DNA from: Parasulfuritortus sp049322515
GTDB taxonomy: Bacteria > Pseudomonadota > Gammaproteobacteria > Burkholderiales > Thiobacillaceae
Length of the DNA: 64,000 nt
NCBI GenBank assembly: GCA_049322515.1
Contig: JBMOQW010000012.1
Coordinates: 186,001 to 250,000, forward strand
Direction of reading: 5' to 3'
The translations under genes and the position numbers were made by a program. Position 1 is the first letter of the stretch, and the number at the start of each line of letters is the position of its first letter. This document shows, piece after piece, positions 55,450 through 63,202 of the stretch. The notes beneath the pieces were generated by a model. It was not told where the DNA came from and searched no databases. It saw nothing but the letters and a program-made list of their open reading frames with translations.

Positions 55450-56607
55450 TCAGCCCTGGGCGCGGGCGCCCAGTTGGGCGATCTGCTCGGGATTCAGGGT
55501 TTCCAGCCACTTGCGCACGCGGCTGGCATCACCGATGCGCGACAGCTTGCCCCAGGAGTCGAGCAGGACCACGATCACCGGCCGGTTAGCGATGCGCGCC
55601 TGCATGACCAGACAATGCCCGGCTTCGTTGATGTAGCCGGTCTTGGACACCCCGATGTCCCAGTCGGGGTTGCGGGTCAGGGCGTTGGTGTTGTTGAAGG
55701 CGACATGGCGCATCACCTCGCGGGACACCTTGCGCACCTTGCCGTGTTCCTTGATCTTCACGGTCTGACGGCCCGGCACGCTGATGCCGAACTGGCCGGT
55801 ACTCGAGATGCGTCGGATCTCCGGATAGTCGTAGGCGGCATCGACCAGCTTGGCCAGGTCGGCGGCGGTGGAGCGATTGTTGCTGTCCAGGCCGGTGCCG
55901 TCGACGAACCAGGTGTTGCTCATGCCCAGGACGGCCGCCTTGCGGTTCATGGCCTGGATGAACGCCTCACGACCGCCCGGGTAGGCGCGCGACAGGGCGG
56001 CAGCGGCACGATTTTCGGAGGCGATCAGGGCCAGGTTGAGCAACTCCTCGCGGCTCAGGGTGGTGCCCAGGGCCAGACGGGAGCCGGTGTACTTGAGGCG
56101 GTCGACGTCTTCCATGCCGATGGTGATGTCCTCGGACATGGCGAGGCCTGCGTCGAGCACCACGATGGCAGTCATCAACTTGGTGATCGAGGCGATCGGC
56201 GTGGCGACATCGGGGTTCTTGGCATAGAGGGCATGACCGGTGCGCTGGTCGAGCACCATCACGGCGGCGGAACGCAATTCCAGGTCATCGCTGTTGGCGA
56301 GACCATAGGAGACTTGCAGGGGCGCCGTCGCCAGGCTGTGCGGACGGGGAGCCTCCTGGGCTTCGCTGACGATCCTGCGAGCCTTGATCCTGGCTTTCTT
56401 CTTGGTCGCCTTGATCTTCTTCTTGGCGCTTGCCTTGACTTTCTTCTTGGATGCCTTGGCCTTGACCTTTTTCTTGCTCGCCTGGGCGTTCTTGCTGACC
56501 TTGGCTGTCGCGCTCTTGGTGCTGGACGGGGCGCGTTCGGCGGCTTCCGCCAGGGGCGCACCCAGGGCCAGCAGGAACGACATCAGATAGGCGATCAGTT
56601 TTTTCAT
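55450..56607 (-). CDS. pbpG: D-alanyl-D-alanine endopeptidase/carboxypeptidase, PbpG-like
   Basis: This low-molecular-weight penicillin-binding protein trims or cuts peptidoglycan crosslinks. The precursor of about 385 residues has a signal peptide. A remarkable Lys-rich segment follows (residues ~40-85, made of 'KASKKKVKASAKKKIKATKK'-like repeats). The catalytic domain has 'PIASITKLMTAIVVL' (SxxK), 'SENRAA' (SxN) and 'VSKTGYINEAGHC' (KTG). The basic linker could bind the anionic wall or teichoic-like polymers. The start at 56607 or 56622 is unclear. It appears to be a single gene. Confidence 0.92.
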   Translation of the reverse strand: MKKLIAYLMSFLLALGAPLAEAAERAPSSTKSATAKVSKNAQASKKKVKAKASKKKVKASAKKKIKATKKKARIKARRIVSEAQEAPRPHSLATAPLQVSYGLANSDDLELRSAAVMVLDQRTGHALYAKNPDVATPIASITKLMTAIVVLDAGLAMSEDITIGMEDVDRLKYTGSRLALGTTLSREELLNLALIASENRAAAALSRAYPGGREAFIQAMNRKAAVLGMSNTWFVDGTGLDSNNRSTAADLAKLVDAAYDYPEIRRISSTGQFGISVPGRQTVKIKEHGKVRKVSREVMRHVAFNNTNALTRNPDWDIGVSKTGYINEAGHCLVMQARIANRPVIVVLLDSWGKLSRIGDASRVRKWLETLNPEQIAQLGARAQG

Positions 56608-56689
56608 TCGCGTCAAAGTCATGCGAGGGTGACAGCAGTGCCTTTATCGGCGGTTACGAAAACAACTTTAGAAACAGCTTTAAGTTTTT

Positions 56690-57541
56690 TCAAGCCTTGC
56701 GCCCCAGCAGCCCTTCCAGGCTGCGAACGATGTCGCCCGGCAGGAGCACGGTCTTGCTGCCGTTGGCGCTGGCCATCTCCTTGAGCGAGGCGATGTACTT
56801 CTCGCCCAGCATGTAGAGCGCCGGCAGTTCCTTGTCGGGGATCGCCGCCGAAATGCGCCGGATCGCCTCGGCCGAAGCCTCGGCCAGGCGCACTTGCGCT
56901 TCGGCGTCGCGCTTGGCGGCCTCCAGGCGCGCTTCTGCTTCCAGGATGGCCGCCTGTTTGTCGCCTTCGGCCTTGGTCACGGTGGCCTTGCGCTCCCGCT
57001 CGGCGGCGGCTTGCAGTTCCATGGATTTCTGCATGGTGGCCGAGGGCGAGATGTCCTGGATCTCGACCGACTTCAGGGTCAGGCCCCAGTCCGACACGTC
57101 GTCGGCGATGGAATCCTTCAGCTTGGCCTTGATCTGGTCCCGGCTGGACAGGGCCTCGTCGAGGTCCATGGCACCGATGATGGCGCGCAGCGTGGTCTGC
57201 ACCAGGTTCATCACCGCGATCTGGAAATTGGTCACGCCATACACCGCGCTCTGGGTGTCGGTCACCTTGACGAAGGCGATGGCGTTGGTCACCAGCACGG
57301 CGTTGTCGCGGGTGATCACTTCCTGCTGCGGGATATCGAGGATCAGGTCCTTGGTGGTGACCTTGTAGGCCAGGTTGTCGATGTAGGGGATCAGCACGTG
57401 CAGGCCGGGCATCAGGGTCTTCAGGTACTTGCCCAGGCGTTCGACCACCCATTCCTCGCCCTGCGGCACGATGCGCACGCCCTTCCAGAGCGTGACGAAG
57501 AGAAAGACGATCAATACGATGGATACGATCTCGCCGCCCAT
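56690..57541 (-). CDS. SPFH-domain membrane protein (QmcA/stomatin-like)
   Basis: The 283-residue protein has an N-terminal membrane anchor (residues ~4-20) and an SPFH domain ('VPQGEEWVVERLGKYLKTLMP' in the first block, and 'ITRDNAVLVTNAIAFVKVTD'). A long Ala/Glu-rich coiled coil follows ('AERERKATVTKAEGDKQAAI', 'EAEARLEAAKRDAEAQVRLA'). Such proteins form ring-like microdomains and bind membrane proteases. It is 1 bp after the NfeD-like gene, the standard partner pair. Confidence 0.93.
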   Translation of the reverse strand: MGGEIVSIVLIVFLFVTLWKGVRIVPQGEEWVVERLGKYLKTLMPGLHVLIPYIDNLAYKVTTKDLILDIPQQEVITRDNAVLVTNAIAFVKVTDTQSAVYGVTNFQIAVMNLVQTTLRAIIGAMDLDEALSSRDQIKAKLKDSIADDVSDWGLTLKSVEIQDISPSATMQKSMELQAAAERERKATVTKAEGDKQAAILEAEARLEAAKRDAEAQVRLAEASAEAIRRISAAIPDKELPALYMLGEKYIASLKEMASANGSKTVLLPGDIVRSLEGLLGRKA

Positions 57542-57542
57542 G

Positions 57543-57986
57543 TCAGCCTCCTAGCTGTTCCACTTTCAAGGTTTGTCCCAGCACGTCCACCACCTTGGCC
57601 TTGACGCCCTGCGGGATCGGGGCATCGGCCACCACCGGCCAGCGGTCGGCACCCAGTACCGGCCGCTGGAACAGGATCTCACCCGGTTCGGTCTCGGTCA
57701 CCGGCCGGGTCATCAGGCCGGCCAGGCCGATCACGCCGGCTTTGGCCTGGCCGGCGCGAGTCCGGTTCGGGTTCTTGAACCACTTGAGCCAAATGCCCAT
57801 CATGGCCATCGAGGCCACGGCCCACAGCACCAGTTGTGTGGCGAACCCCGGTACCGCAACCAAGGTGACCACGCCGACCAGCAGGGCGCCCAGCCCGAAC
57901 CAGATCAGGAAAAACGTCGGGATCAGCATTTCCAGGCCAACCAGGAGCATGCCGAGCACCAGCCAGTGCCACCAGACCAAGTCCAT
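57543..57986 (-). CDS. NfeD-family membrane protein (YbbK/QmcA partner)
   Basis: The 147-residue protein has three helices in the N-terminal part ('WHWLVLGMLLVGLEMLIPTF', then 'LGALLVGVVTLVAVPG') and a C-terminal OB-fold ('GVIGLAGLMTRPV', 'GADRWPVVADAPIPQGVKAK'), the NfeD layout without the protease domain. NfeD and SPFH genes occur together widely. Its ATG at 57986 follows GGGGAAACAGG. Confidence 0.92.
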   Translation of the reverse strand: MDLVWWHWLVLGMLLVGLEMLIPTFFLIWFGLGALLVGVVTLVAVPGFATQLVLWAVASMAMMGIWLKWFKNPNRTRAGQAKAGVIGLAGLMTRPVTETEPGEILFQRPVLGADRWPVVADAPIPQGVKAKVVDVLGQTLKVEQLGG

Positions 57987-58029
57987 CCTGTTTCCCCGTG
58001 TGTTCAGTGAACAGCCGCCATTGTGCCAT

Positions 58030-59550
58030 TCAATGGCGCGCGACGGGGATGCGGCCGATGCGGGCCCGCCATTCGCGCGGCCCGGACTCATGCACGGAAT
58101 GACCCTGGCTGTCGACCGCCACGGTGACCGGCATGTCGACCACGTCGAATTCGTAGACCGCCTCCATGCCCAGTTCCGGGAAGGCCAGCACCCGGGCGCC
58201 GTGGATCGCCTTGGCGACCAGATAGGCGGCGCCGCCGACCGCGATGCAGTAGACCGCGCCATGGCGGGCAATCGAGGCCACGGCCTCGGGGCCGCGCTCG
58301 GCCTTGCCGACCATGCCGAAGAGGCCGACCGCCTCGCCCAGCATCAGGTCGGTGAACTTGTCCATGCGCGTCGCCGTGGTCGGTCCGGCCGGGCCGACCG
58401 CCTCGCCGGCGACCGGATCGACCGGACCGACGTAATAGATGAAGCGGTTGCGAAAATCGACCGGCAGCGGCGCGCCCTGGGCGACCAGGTCGGCGATGCG
58501 CTTGTGCGCGGCATCGCGTCCGGTGAGCAGCTTGCCGCTCAGGAGCAGGGCATCGCCGGCCCGCCACTGGGCGATCTCGGCGCGGGTCAGGCTGTCGAGG
58601 TTGACCCGCCGGGCGCCGGCCGGGCCGTTCCAGGCAATCTGCGGCCAGGCCGAGAGCGGGGGCGGATCAAAGCGCGCCGGACCGCTGCCGTCGAGCGTGA
58701 AATGTAGGTGGCGGGTCGCCGCGCAGTTGGGAATCAGGCCGACCGGCAGTGACGCGGCATGCGTGGGATAGTCACGGATCTTCACGTCCAACACCGTGGT
58801 CAGGCCACCCAGGCCCTGGGCGCCGATGCCGAGTGCGTTGACCTTGTCGTACAGTTCCAGGCGCAATTCCTCGACCCGGTTGCTGGGTCCGCGTACCAGC
58901 AGATCCTGGATGTCGATGTCGTCGAGCAAGGCCTCCTTGGCCATCAACAAGGCCTTCTCCGGCGTGCCGCCGACGCCGATGCCGAGGATGCCGGGCGGGC
59001 ACCAGCCGGCGCCCATCCCGGGCACCACGGAAAGCACCCAGTCGACCAGCGAATCGGACGGGTTCAGCACGGTGAACTTGGCCTTGTTCTCGGAGCCGCC
59101 GCCCTTGGCGGCAAGCCGGATATCCAGGGTATCGCCCGGCACCAGCTCGACGTAGACCACCGCCGGCGTGTTGTCACGGGTGTTGCGGCGCGCGCCGGCC
59201 GGATCGGCAAGCACCGAAGCGCGCAGGGGGTTGTCGGGATGGGTGTAGGCCCGGCGTACGCCTTCGTCGATCATCGCCTGCAGGCTCAGGTCACCCTCGA
59301 AGCGGACATTCATGCCCAGCTTCACGAACACCACCGCCATGCCGGTATCCTGGCAGATCGGCCGGTGGCCTTCGGCGGCCAGGCGCGAATTGACCAGGAT
59401 CTGCGCCAGGGCATCCTTGGCCGCCGGCGACTGCTCTCGTTCGTAGGCTGCGGTCACCGCGCGCACGAAATCGAGCGGGTGGTAGTAGGAGATGTACTGA
59501 AAGGCGTCGGCAATCGACTGGATGAGGTCTTCCTGTTTGATGACGGTCAT
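58030..59550 (-). CDS. fumA: Fumarate hydratase, class I
   Basis: This [4Fe-4S] enzyme interconverts fumarate and malate. The 506-residue protein has 'RPICQDTGMAVVFVKLGMNV', 'KGGGSENKAKFTVLNPSDS', 'GAGWCPPGILGIGVGGTPEK' and 'LIPNCAATRHLHFTLDGSGP'; the cysteines in 'ICQDTG', 'GWCPPG' and 'PNCAATRH' are the likely cluster ligands. 'VGPAGPTTATRMDKF' is near the C-terminus. The start (59550) overlaps the stop of a 44-codon ORF upstream, and that in turn abuts the toxin gene. Whether this is fumA or fumB-like is not decidable. Confidence 0.95.
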   Translation of the reverse strand: MTVIKQEDLIQSIADAFQYISYYHPLDFVRAVTAAYEREQSPAAKDALAQILVNSRLAAEGHRPICQDTGMAVVFVKLGMNVRFEGDLSLQAMIDEGVRRAYTHPDNPLRASVLADPAGARRNTRDNTPAVVYVELVPGDTLDIRLAAKGGGSENKAKFTVLNPSDSLVDWVLSVVPGMGAGWCPPGILGIGVGGTPEKALLMAKEALLDDIDIQDLLVRGPSNRVEELRLELYDKVNALGIGAQGLGGLTTVLDVKIRDYPTHAASLPVGLIPNCAATRHLHFTLDGSGPARFDPPPLSAWPQIAWNGPAGARRVNLDSLTRAEIAQWRAGDALLLSGKLLTGRDAAHKRIADLVAQGAPLPVDFRNRFIYYVGPVDPVAGEAVGPAGPTTATRMDKFTDLMLGEAVGLFGMVGKAERGPEAVASIARHGAVYCIAVGGAAYLVAKAIHGARVLAFPELGMEAVYEFDVVDMPVTVAVDSQGHSVHESGPREWRARIGRIPVARH

Positions 59551-59681
59551 GTCCGCTCCATTCGATCAGGATGGAAAGAGGGCTTCTCCAGCAACTCGAA
59601 CTCCGCACTCATGCAAGTCACCGCTCGGCCCGACAGCAAAATGCGATCGCCCTTGAGTTCGCGAATCAGGTGAACGCCCAT
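59547..59681 (-). CDS. 44-residue ORF between toxin and fumarase genes
   Basis: This is a tentative call. The ORF starts at ATG 59681, overlapping the toxin stop (TGATG), and ends in TGA that overlaps the fumarase ATG (ACATGA). The product begins MGVHLIRELKGDRILL and ends PSFHPDRMERT. There is no membrane segment and no recognised family. The tight overlaps at both ends suggest that it is translated as a coupler between the two genes, but it may be chance in GC-rich DNA. Confidence 0.35.
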   Translation of the reverse strand: MGVHLIRELKGDRILLSGRAVTCMSAEFELLEKPSFHPDRMERT

Positions 59682-60097
59682 CAAGCCACATTCCACGGGT
59701 TGATCACCTCCAGTCCCGCGACATCGAAATCAGCCACATTGCGGGTGACCAGACGGAGGTCATGTGTCATCGCAGTCGCAGCCAGCAGGCTGTCCACAGC
59801 CGGCAATGAACGCGGTGACTCAGCGAGCAGGCGTCCCCATCGCTCAGCCACCAAGGCGGTTACTGGCAACAATCGGTCTTCAAACCAGTCGGGCAGCGAT
59901 TGCTCCAGCCAGAGGCGTACAAGCTCGCGTCGTCCTCCGGTCGGCATTCTTTCGATGCCCTTCCGTATCTCACCCAGGCTCAATACACTCAGGTAGAGGG
60001 CGCGGTCCGGCACCTCCCGGAACCAGGCCAGGACTTGACTGGCCGGCTGTGGGCGGACCAGTTCCGAGATGACGTTGGTGTCGAGCAGATAGCTCAC
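59681..60097 (-). CDS. PIN-domain (VapC/FitB-type) toxin ribonuclease
   Basis: The 138-residue protein has the PIN motif 'YLLDTNVISELVRP' (first Asp), 'YLSVLSLGEIRKGIERM' (Glu), 'PAVDSLLAATAMTHDLRLVT' (Asp) and 'RNVADFDVAGLEVINPW' (last Asp), a complete nuclease set typical of VapC/FitB. The start at 60097 overlaps the antitoxin stop by 4 bp. It should cleave RNA when free of its antitoxin. Confidence 0.93.
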   Translation of the reverse strand: MSYLLDTNVISELVRPQPASQVLAWFREVPDRALYLSVLSLGEIRKGIERMPTGGRRELVRLWLEQSLPDWFEDRLLPVTALVAERWGRLLAESPRSLPAVDSLLAATAMTHDLRLVTRNVADFDVAGLEVINPWNVA

Positions 60098-60342
60098 AAC
60101 GCGATCTCACGTACCGGCGAGGGGTCTCGGTCGATGGTCAGATCGATCCCCACCAGCGGGGACTGCCGGAGAAAGTCAACCAGCCCCGGCTTGCGGACAG
60201 CCAGCCGCGCATAGTCTTCTGCGGATAGCACGACCGCAGCCGGGCGTCCGCGCAGGGTGATTTCCTGTGGCCCCTCACTGACGGCAGACTTCACCACCTC
60301 ACTGAAGCGAGCCTTGGCCTCTTGTAGTTGCCACCGATGCAT
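60094..60342 (-). CDS. Phd/YefM-family antitoxin
   Basis: The 82-residue antitoxin has 'MHRWQLQEAKARFSEVVKSA' (DNA-binding Phd/YefM N-terminus) and 'GPQEITLRGRPAAVVLSAED', the family's beta region, then a toxin-binding tail. The start at 60342 is chosen because it follows GGAGGCGCCG; an ATG at 60354 four codons earlier is in frame but would put that ribosome site inside the gene. It controls its own promoter, probably via the TAGTC repeats at 60357-60381. Confidence 0.88.
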   Translation of the reverse strand: MHRWQLQEAKARFSEVVKSAVSEGPQEITLRGRPAAVVLSAEDYARLAVRKPGLVDFLRQSPLVGIDLTIDRDPSPVREIAL

Positions 60343-60356
60343 CGGCGCCTCCATGA

Positions 60357-60402
60357 TAGTCAGACTAGTCAGATCCTAGTCCCGTCGCCCTGGAGGCGTC
60401 AA
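60357..60402 (-). promoter_or_regulatory. Promoter and operator of toxin-antitoxin pair 2
   Basis: On the minus strand TTGACG (60402-60397), an 18-bp spacer and TAGGAT (60378-60373) form a plausible promoter. TAGTC occurs at 60357-60361, 60366-60370 and 60377-60381, the middle one within the palindrome GACTAGTC. The repeats cover the -10 region and start point, as expected for autorepression. The same TAGTC core precedes toxin-antitoxin pair 1. Confidence 0.5.
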
Positions 60403-60406
60403 CGCC

Positions 60407-62452
60407 TTACTGCTCGTCCTCCACCGGCTTGAACTGCGCCGCGAGTTGCTGCTGCACCGGGGGCGGCACCTGCTCGTAGTGGGACAGTTCCAGCGTGTAG
60501 GAGCCCTGGCCGCCGGTGAGTGCCTTGAGGCGCTGCTGGAAGTTGTCCAGCTCGGCCAGCGGCACCTGGCCCTCCAGCACCATCATGCCGCCGCGCCCGG
60601 CCTGGTTGCCGGTGATCTGGCCGCGCCGGCCGGAGAGATCGCCACTGACATCGCCGAAATAGGCTTCGGGTACGGTCAGTTCGATGTTGACGATCGGTTC
60701 CAGGACGATCGGCTTGGCCTTGGCCATGGCATCCTGGAAAGCCTTCTTGCCGGCGGTGACGAAGGCGATTTCCTTGCCGTCGACCGGATGGGTCTTGCCG
60801 TCATACACGGTCACCCGGATGTCCTGGAGCGGGAAACCGGCCGCCGCGCCGAGGCCCATGGCCTGGCGCACGCCCTTTTCCACGGCCGGGATGAAGGTGC
60901 CGGGGATGACCCCGCCCTTGACCGCGTCGACGAACTCGAAGCCGGCGCCACGTTCCATCGGCTCGACCCGCAGGTAGACCTCGCCAAACTGGCCGGCGCC
61001 GCCGGACTGTTTCTTGTGCCGGTGGTGGCCCTCGGCCGGGGCCAGGATGGTTTCCCGGTAGGGGATGGTGGGCGGATGGGTGTCGACCTCCAGGCGGAAC
61101 TGCTCGCGCATCTTCTCGAGGACGTTGGCCAGGTGCATCTCGCCCAGGCCGCGAATCACCGCCTCGTGGGTGGTGGCGTCGTGCTCGACGTGCAGGCCGG
61201 GATCCTCGGCCACCAGCTTGTGCAGCACTTCGGCGAGCTTCGAGGCATCGGCCTGCTTCTTGGGCCGCACCGCGAGACCGAACACGGCGTGCGGGAACTC
61301 GAGCGGTCGCATGTGGATGTGGTCGTCCTCGGGCGCGTCGTGCAGCACGGCATCGAAGCCAAGGTCGTCGATCTTGGTGATGGCGCAGATGTCGCCCGGC
61401 ACGGCGGCCTCGATCTCGGTCAGCTGCTTGCCTTGCAGGCGGTACAGGTGGCCGACCTTGAACGGCTTGCGGCTTTCGCCGATGTACAGCTGGCTGTTCG
61501 GCGTGACCGTGCCCTGGTGCACGCGCACCACGCAGATCTTGCCGACGTAGGGGTCCATCTCGACCTTGAAGACATGCGCGATGACATGCTTGGCCGGGTC
61601 CGGCTCGGAATGGAACGGCACCGCCGCCTCGCCCTCGCCCTTGACGAACAGGGGTGGGTTGCCCTCGGTCGGATTGGGCAGCAGCTTGACCATGACATCG
61701 ATCAGCTCGGCCACGCCGGCCCCGGTCTGCGCCGAGACGAAGCACACCGGCACCAGATGGCCCTCGCGCAAGGCCTGCTCGAAGGGGGCGTGGAGTTGCT
61801 CGGGCTTCACTTCGCCCTGCTCCAGGTAGACGTTCATCAAGGCCTCGTCGACCTCGACCACCTGGTCGACCAGGGCACGATGGGCGTCGGCCACCGAGGA
61901 AAAATCGGACTCGCCACCCGGATTGAAGAAACAGTCGGTCACCTGGCTGCCGCCGGCTGCCGGCAGGTTGATCGGCAGGCATTCGCGGCCGAAGGCGGCT
62001 TGCAGCTCGGCCAGCAGACCGGGCAGATCGACGCCCGGGGCATCGATCTTGTTGACCACGAGGATGCGGTCGAGCTTGCGCGTCTGCGCCCAGTGCATCA
62101 TCCGGCTGGCGGTCAGCTCGATGCCCTTCTGGGCGTCGATCACCACGGCCACGGTCTCCACCGCGTCCAGGGCGCACATCGCCTGGCCCATGAAATCGGG
62201 GTAGCCCGGCGTATCGAGCAGGTGCACCCGGGTGTCGCCGCTGTCCAGGTGGGCCACCGCCAGCTTCATGGAATGCAGGTGCTCCTTCTCGAGCGTATCG
62301 TAATCGCACACGGTGCTGCCCTTGGCCACGCTGCCCGGGGCGGTGAGGGCGCCGGACTGGGCGAGCAGGGCTTCGATCAGGGTGGTCTTGCCGGCACCAC
62401 CATGGCCGACGAAAGCGAGGGTACGGAGGTTGGCGGGGGTCAGGTTGGACAT
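60407..62452 (-). CDS. EF-G-like translational GTPase (FusA2-type)
   Basis: The 681-residue protein has the GTPase motifs 'FVGHGGAGKTTLIEALL' (G1), 'HLLDTPGYPDF' (G3) and 'LVVNKIDAPG' (G4), then EF-G domains II-V with 'HHRHKKQSGGAGQFGEVYLR' and 'GDVSGDLSGRRGQITGNQAG'. It matches the second, non-essential EF-G-like group rather than the main FusA, which has longer switch regions and domain IV loops and is normally in the str operon. The role may be ribosome regulation or protection. The start at 62452 has only a weak ribosome site. It is divergent from lemA. Confidence 0.88.
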   Translation of the reverse strand: MSNLTPANLRTLAFVGHGGAGKTTLIEALLAQSGALTAPGSVAKGSTVCDYDTLEKEHLHSMKLAVAHLDSGDTRVHLLDTPGYPDFMGQAMCALDAVETVAVVIDAQKGIELTASRMMHWAQTRKLDRILVVNKIDAPGVDLPGLLAELQAAFGRECLPINLPAAGGSQVTDCFFNPGGESDFSSVADAHRALVDQVVEVDEALMNVYLEQGEVKPEQLHAPFEQALREGHLVPVCFVSAQTGAGVAELIDVMVKLLPNPTEGNPPLFVKGEGEAAVPFHSEPDPAKHVIAHVFKVEMDPYVGKICVVRVHQGTVTPNSQLYIGESRKPFKVGHLYRLQGKQLTEIEAAVPGDICAITKIDDLGFDAVLHDAPEDDHIHMRPLEFPHAVFGLAVRPKKQADASKLAEVLHKLVAEDPGLHVEHDATTHEAVIRGLGEMHLANVLEKMREQFRLEVDTHPPTIPYRETILAPAEGHHRHKKQSGGAGQFGEVYLRVEPMERGAGFEFVDAVKGGVIPGTFIPAVEKGVRQAMGLGAAAGFPLQDIRVTVYDGKTHPVDGKEIAFVTAGKKAFQDAMAKAKPIVLEPIVNIELTVPEAYFGDVSGDLSGRRGQITGNQAGRGGMMVLEGQVPLAELDNFQQRLKALTGGQGSYTLELSHYEQVPPPVQQQLAAQFKPVEDEQ

Positions 62453-62608
62453 GGTGTACTTTCTAGCGGGCTGTTGAAGCGGTTTTCGCGCAGTATAGGT
62501 AGGCGGCCGGGCGGCTTCAACGGACATAAACATCTTCAATGGCCCCGCACGCCGGACGCTTACCCTATGATGACGGCCTTTGCACCCCATCTTACGGGAG
62601 AGTTCGTC

Positions 62609-63190
62609 ATGGCAGCCTTCCTGGTATTGGTTCTGGGCGCGATCCTGCTGGCCCTGATCTACGGCATTTCCATCTACAACCATCTGGTCCAGCTCAAGCA
62701 CAACGTCAGCGCTGCCTGGTCGAACATCGACGTGCTGCTCAAGCAGCGCCACGACGAATTGCCCAAGCTGGTGGAAACCGCGCGTCAGTACAAGGAATTT
62801 GAGCAGGCCACCCTGGAGCGGGTGACCCAGGCGCGCAGCCAGGTGCAGCAGGCCCGGGAAAGCCACGACCTGGGCGCCTTGGGCATCGCGGAAACCGCGC
62901 TGCGCGCGGGCCTTGGCCAGCTGTTCGCGGTGGTCGAGGCCTATCCCGACCTGAAGGCCAACGAACACTTCATGCAACTGCTGAAACGCGTGTCCGGCCT
63001 GGAGGACGCCATCGCCGACCGGCGCGAGCTGTATAACGACAGCGTCAACATCAACAACGTCAAGGTCGAGCAGTTTCCGAACAATGTCATCGCCGGCATG
63101 TTCCGCTTCGGCAAGGCGCAATTGTTGCGCTTCAGCGAGGCGGAAAAGGCCGATGTCGATTTCAAGGCCCTGTTCGGCGGCCAGGGCTGA
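62609..63190 (+). CDS. lemA: LemA-family membrane protein
   Basis: The 193-residue protein has an N-terminal helix (residues ~4-21, 'LVLVLGAILLALIYGISIYN') and a coiled-coil-rich helical domain with 'VSAAWSNIDVLLKQRHDELP', 'AVVEAYPDLKANEHFMQL' and 'NDSVNINNVKVEQFPNNVIA', the standard LemA blocks. The ATG at 62609 follows ACGGGAGAGTTCGTC. Function is not well defined, but LemA genes are often next to GIDE/YgcG-type membrane genes, as here. The next gene starts 12 bp later. Confidence 0.94.
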   Translation: MAAFLVLVLGAILLALIYGISIYNHLVQLKHNVSAAWSNIDVLLKQRHDELPKLVETARQYKEFEQATLERVTQARSQVQQARESHDLGALGIAETALRAGLGQLFAVVEAYPDLKANEHFMQLLKRVSGLEDAIADRRELYNDSVNINNVKVEQFPNNVIAGMFRFGKAQLLRFSEAEKADVDFKALFGGQG

Positions 63191-63202
63191 CCGCCTGGCC
63201 CC

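Noticed and set aside
60446..62608. Long plus-strand frame leading into lemA
   Set aside because: The frame runs antisense through the EF-G-like gene. Only the part from 62609 has a ribosome site and LemA sequence.
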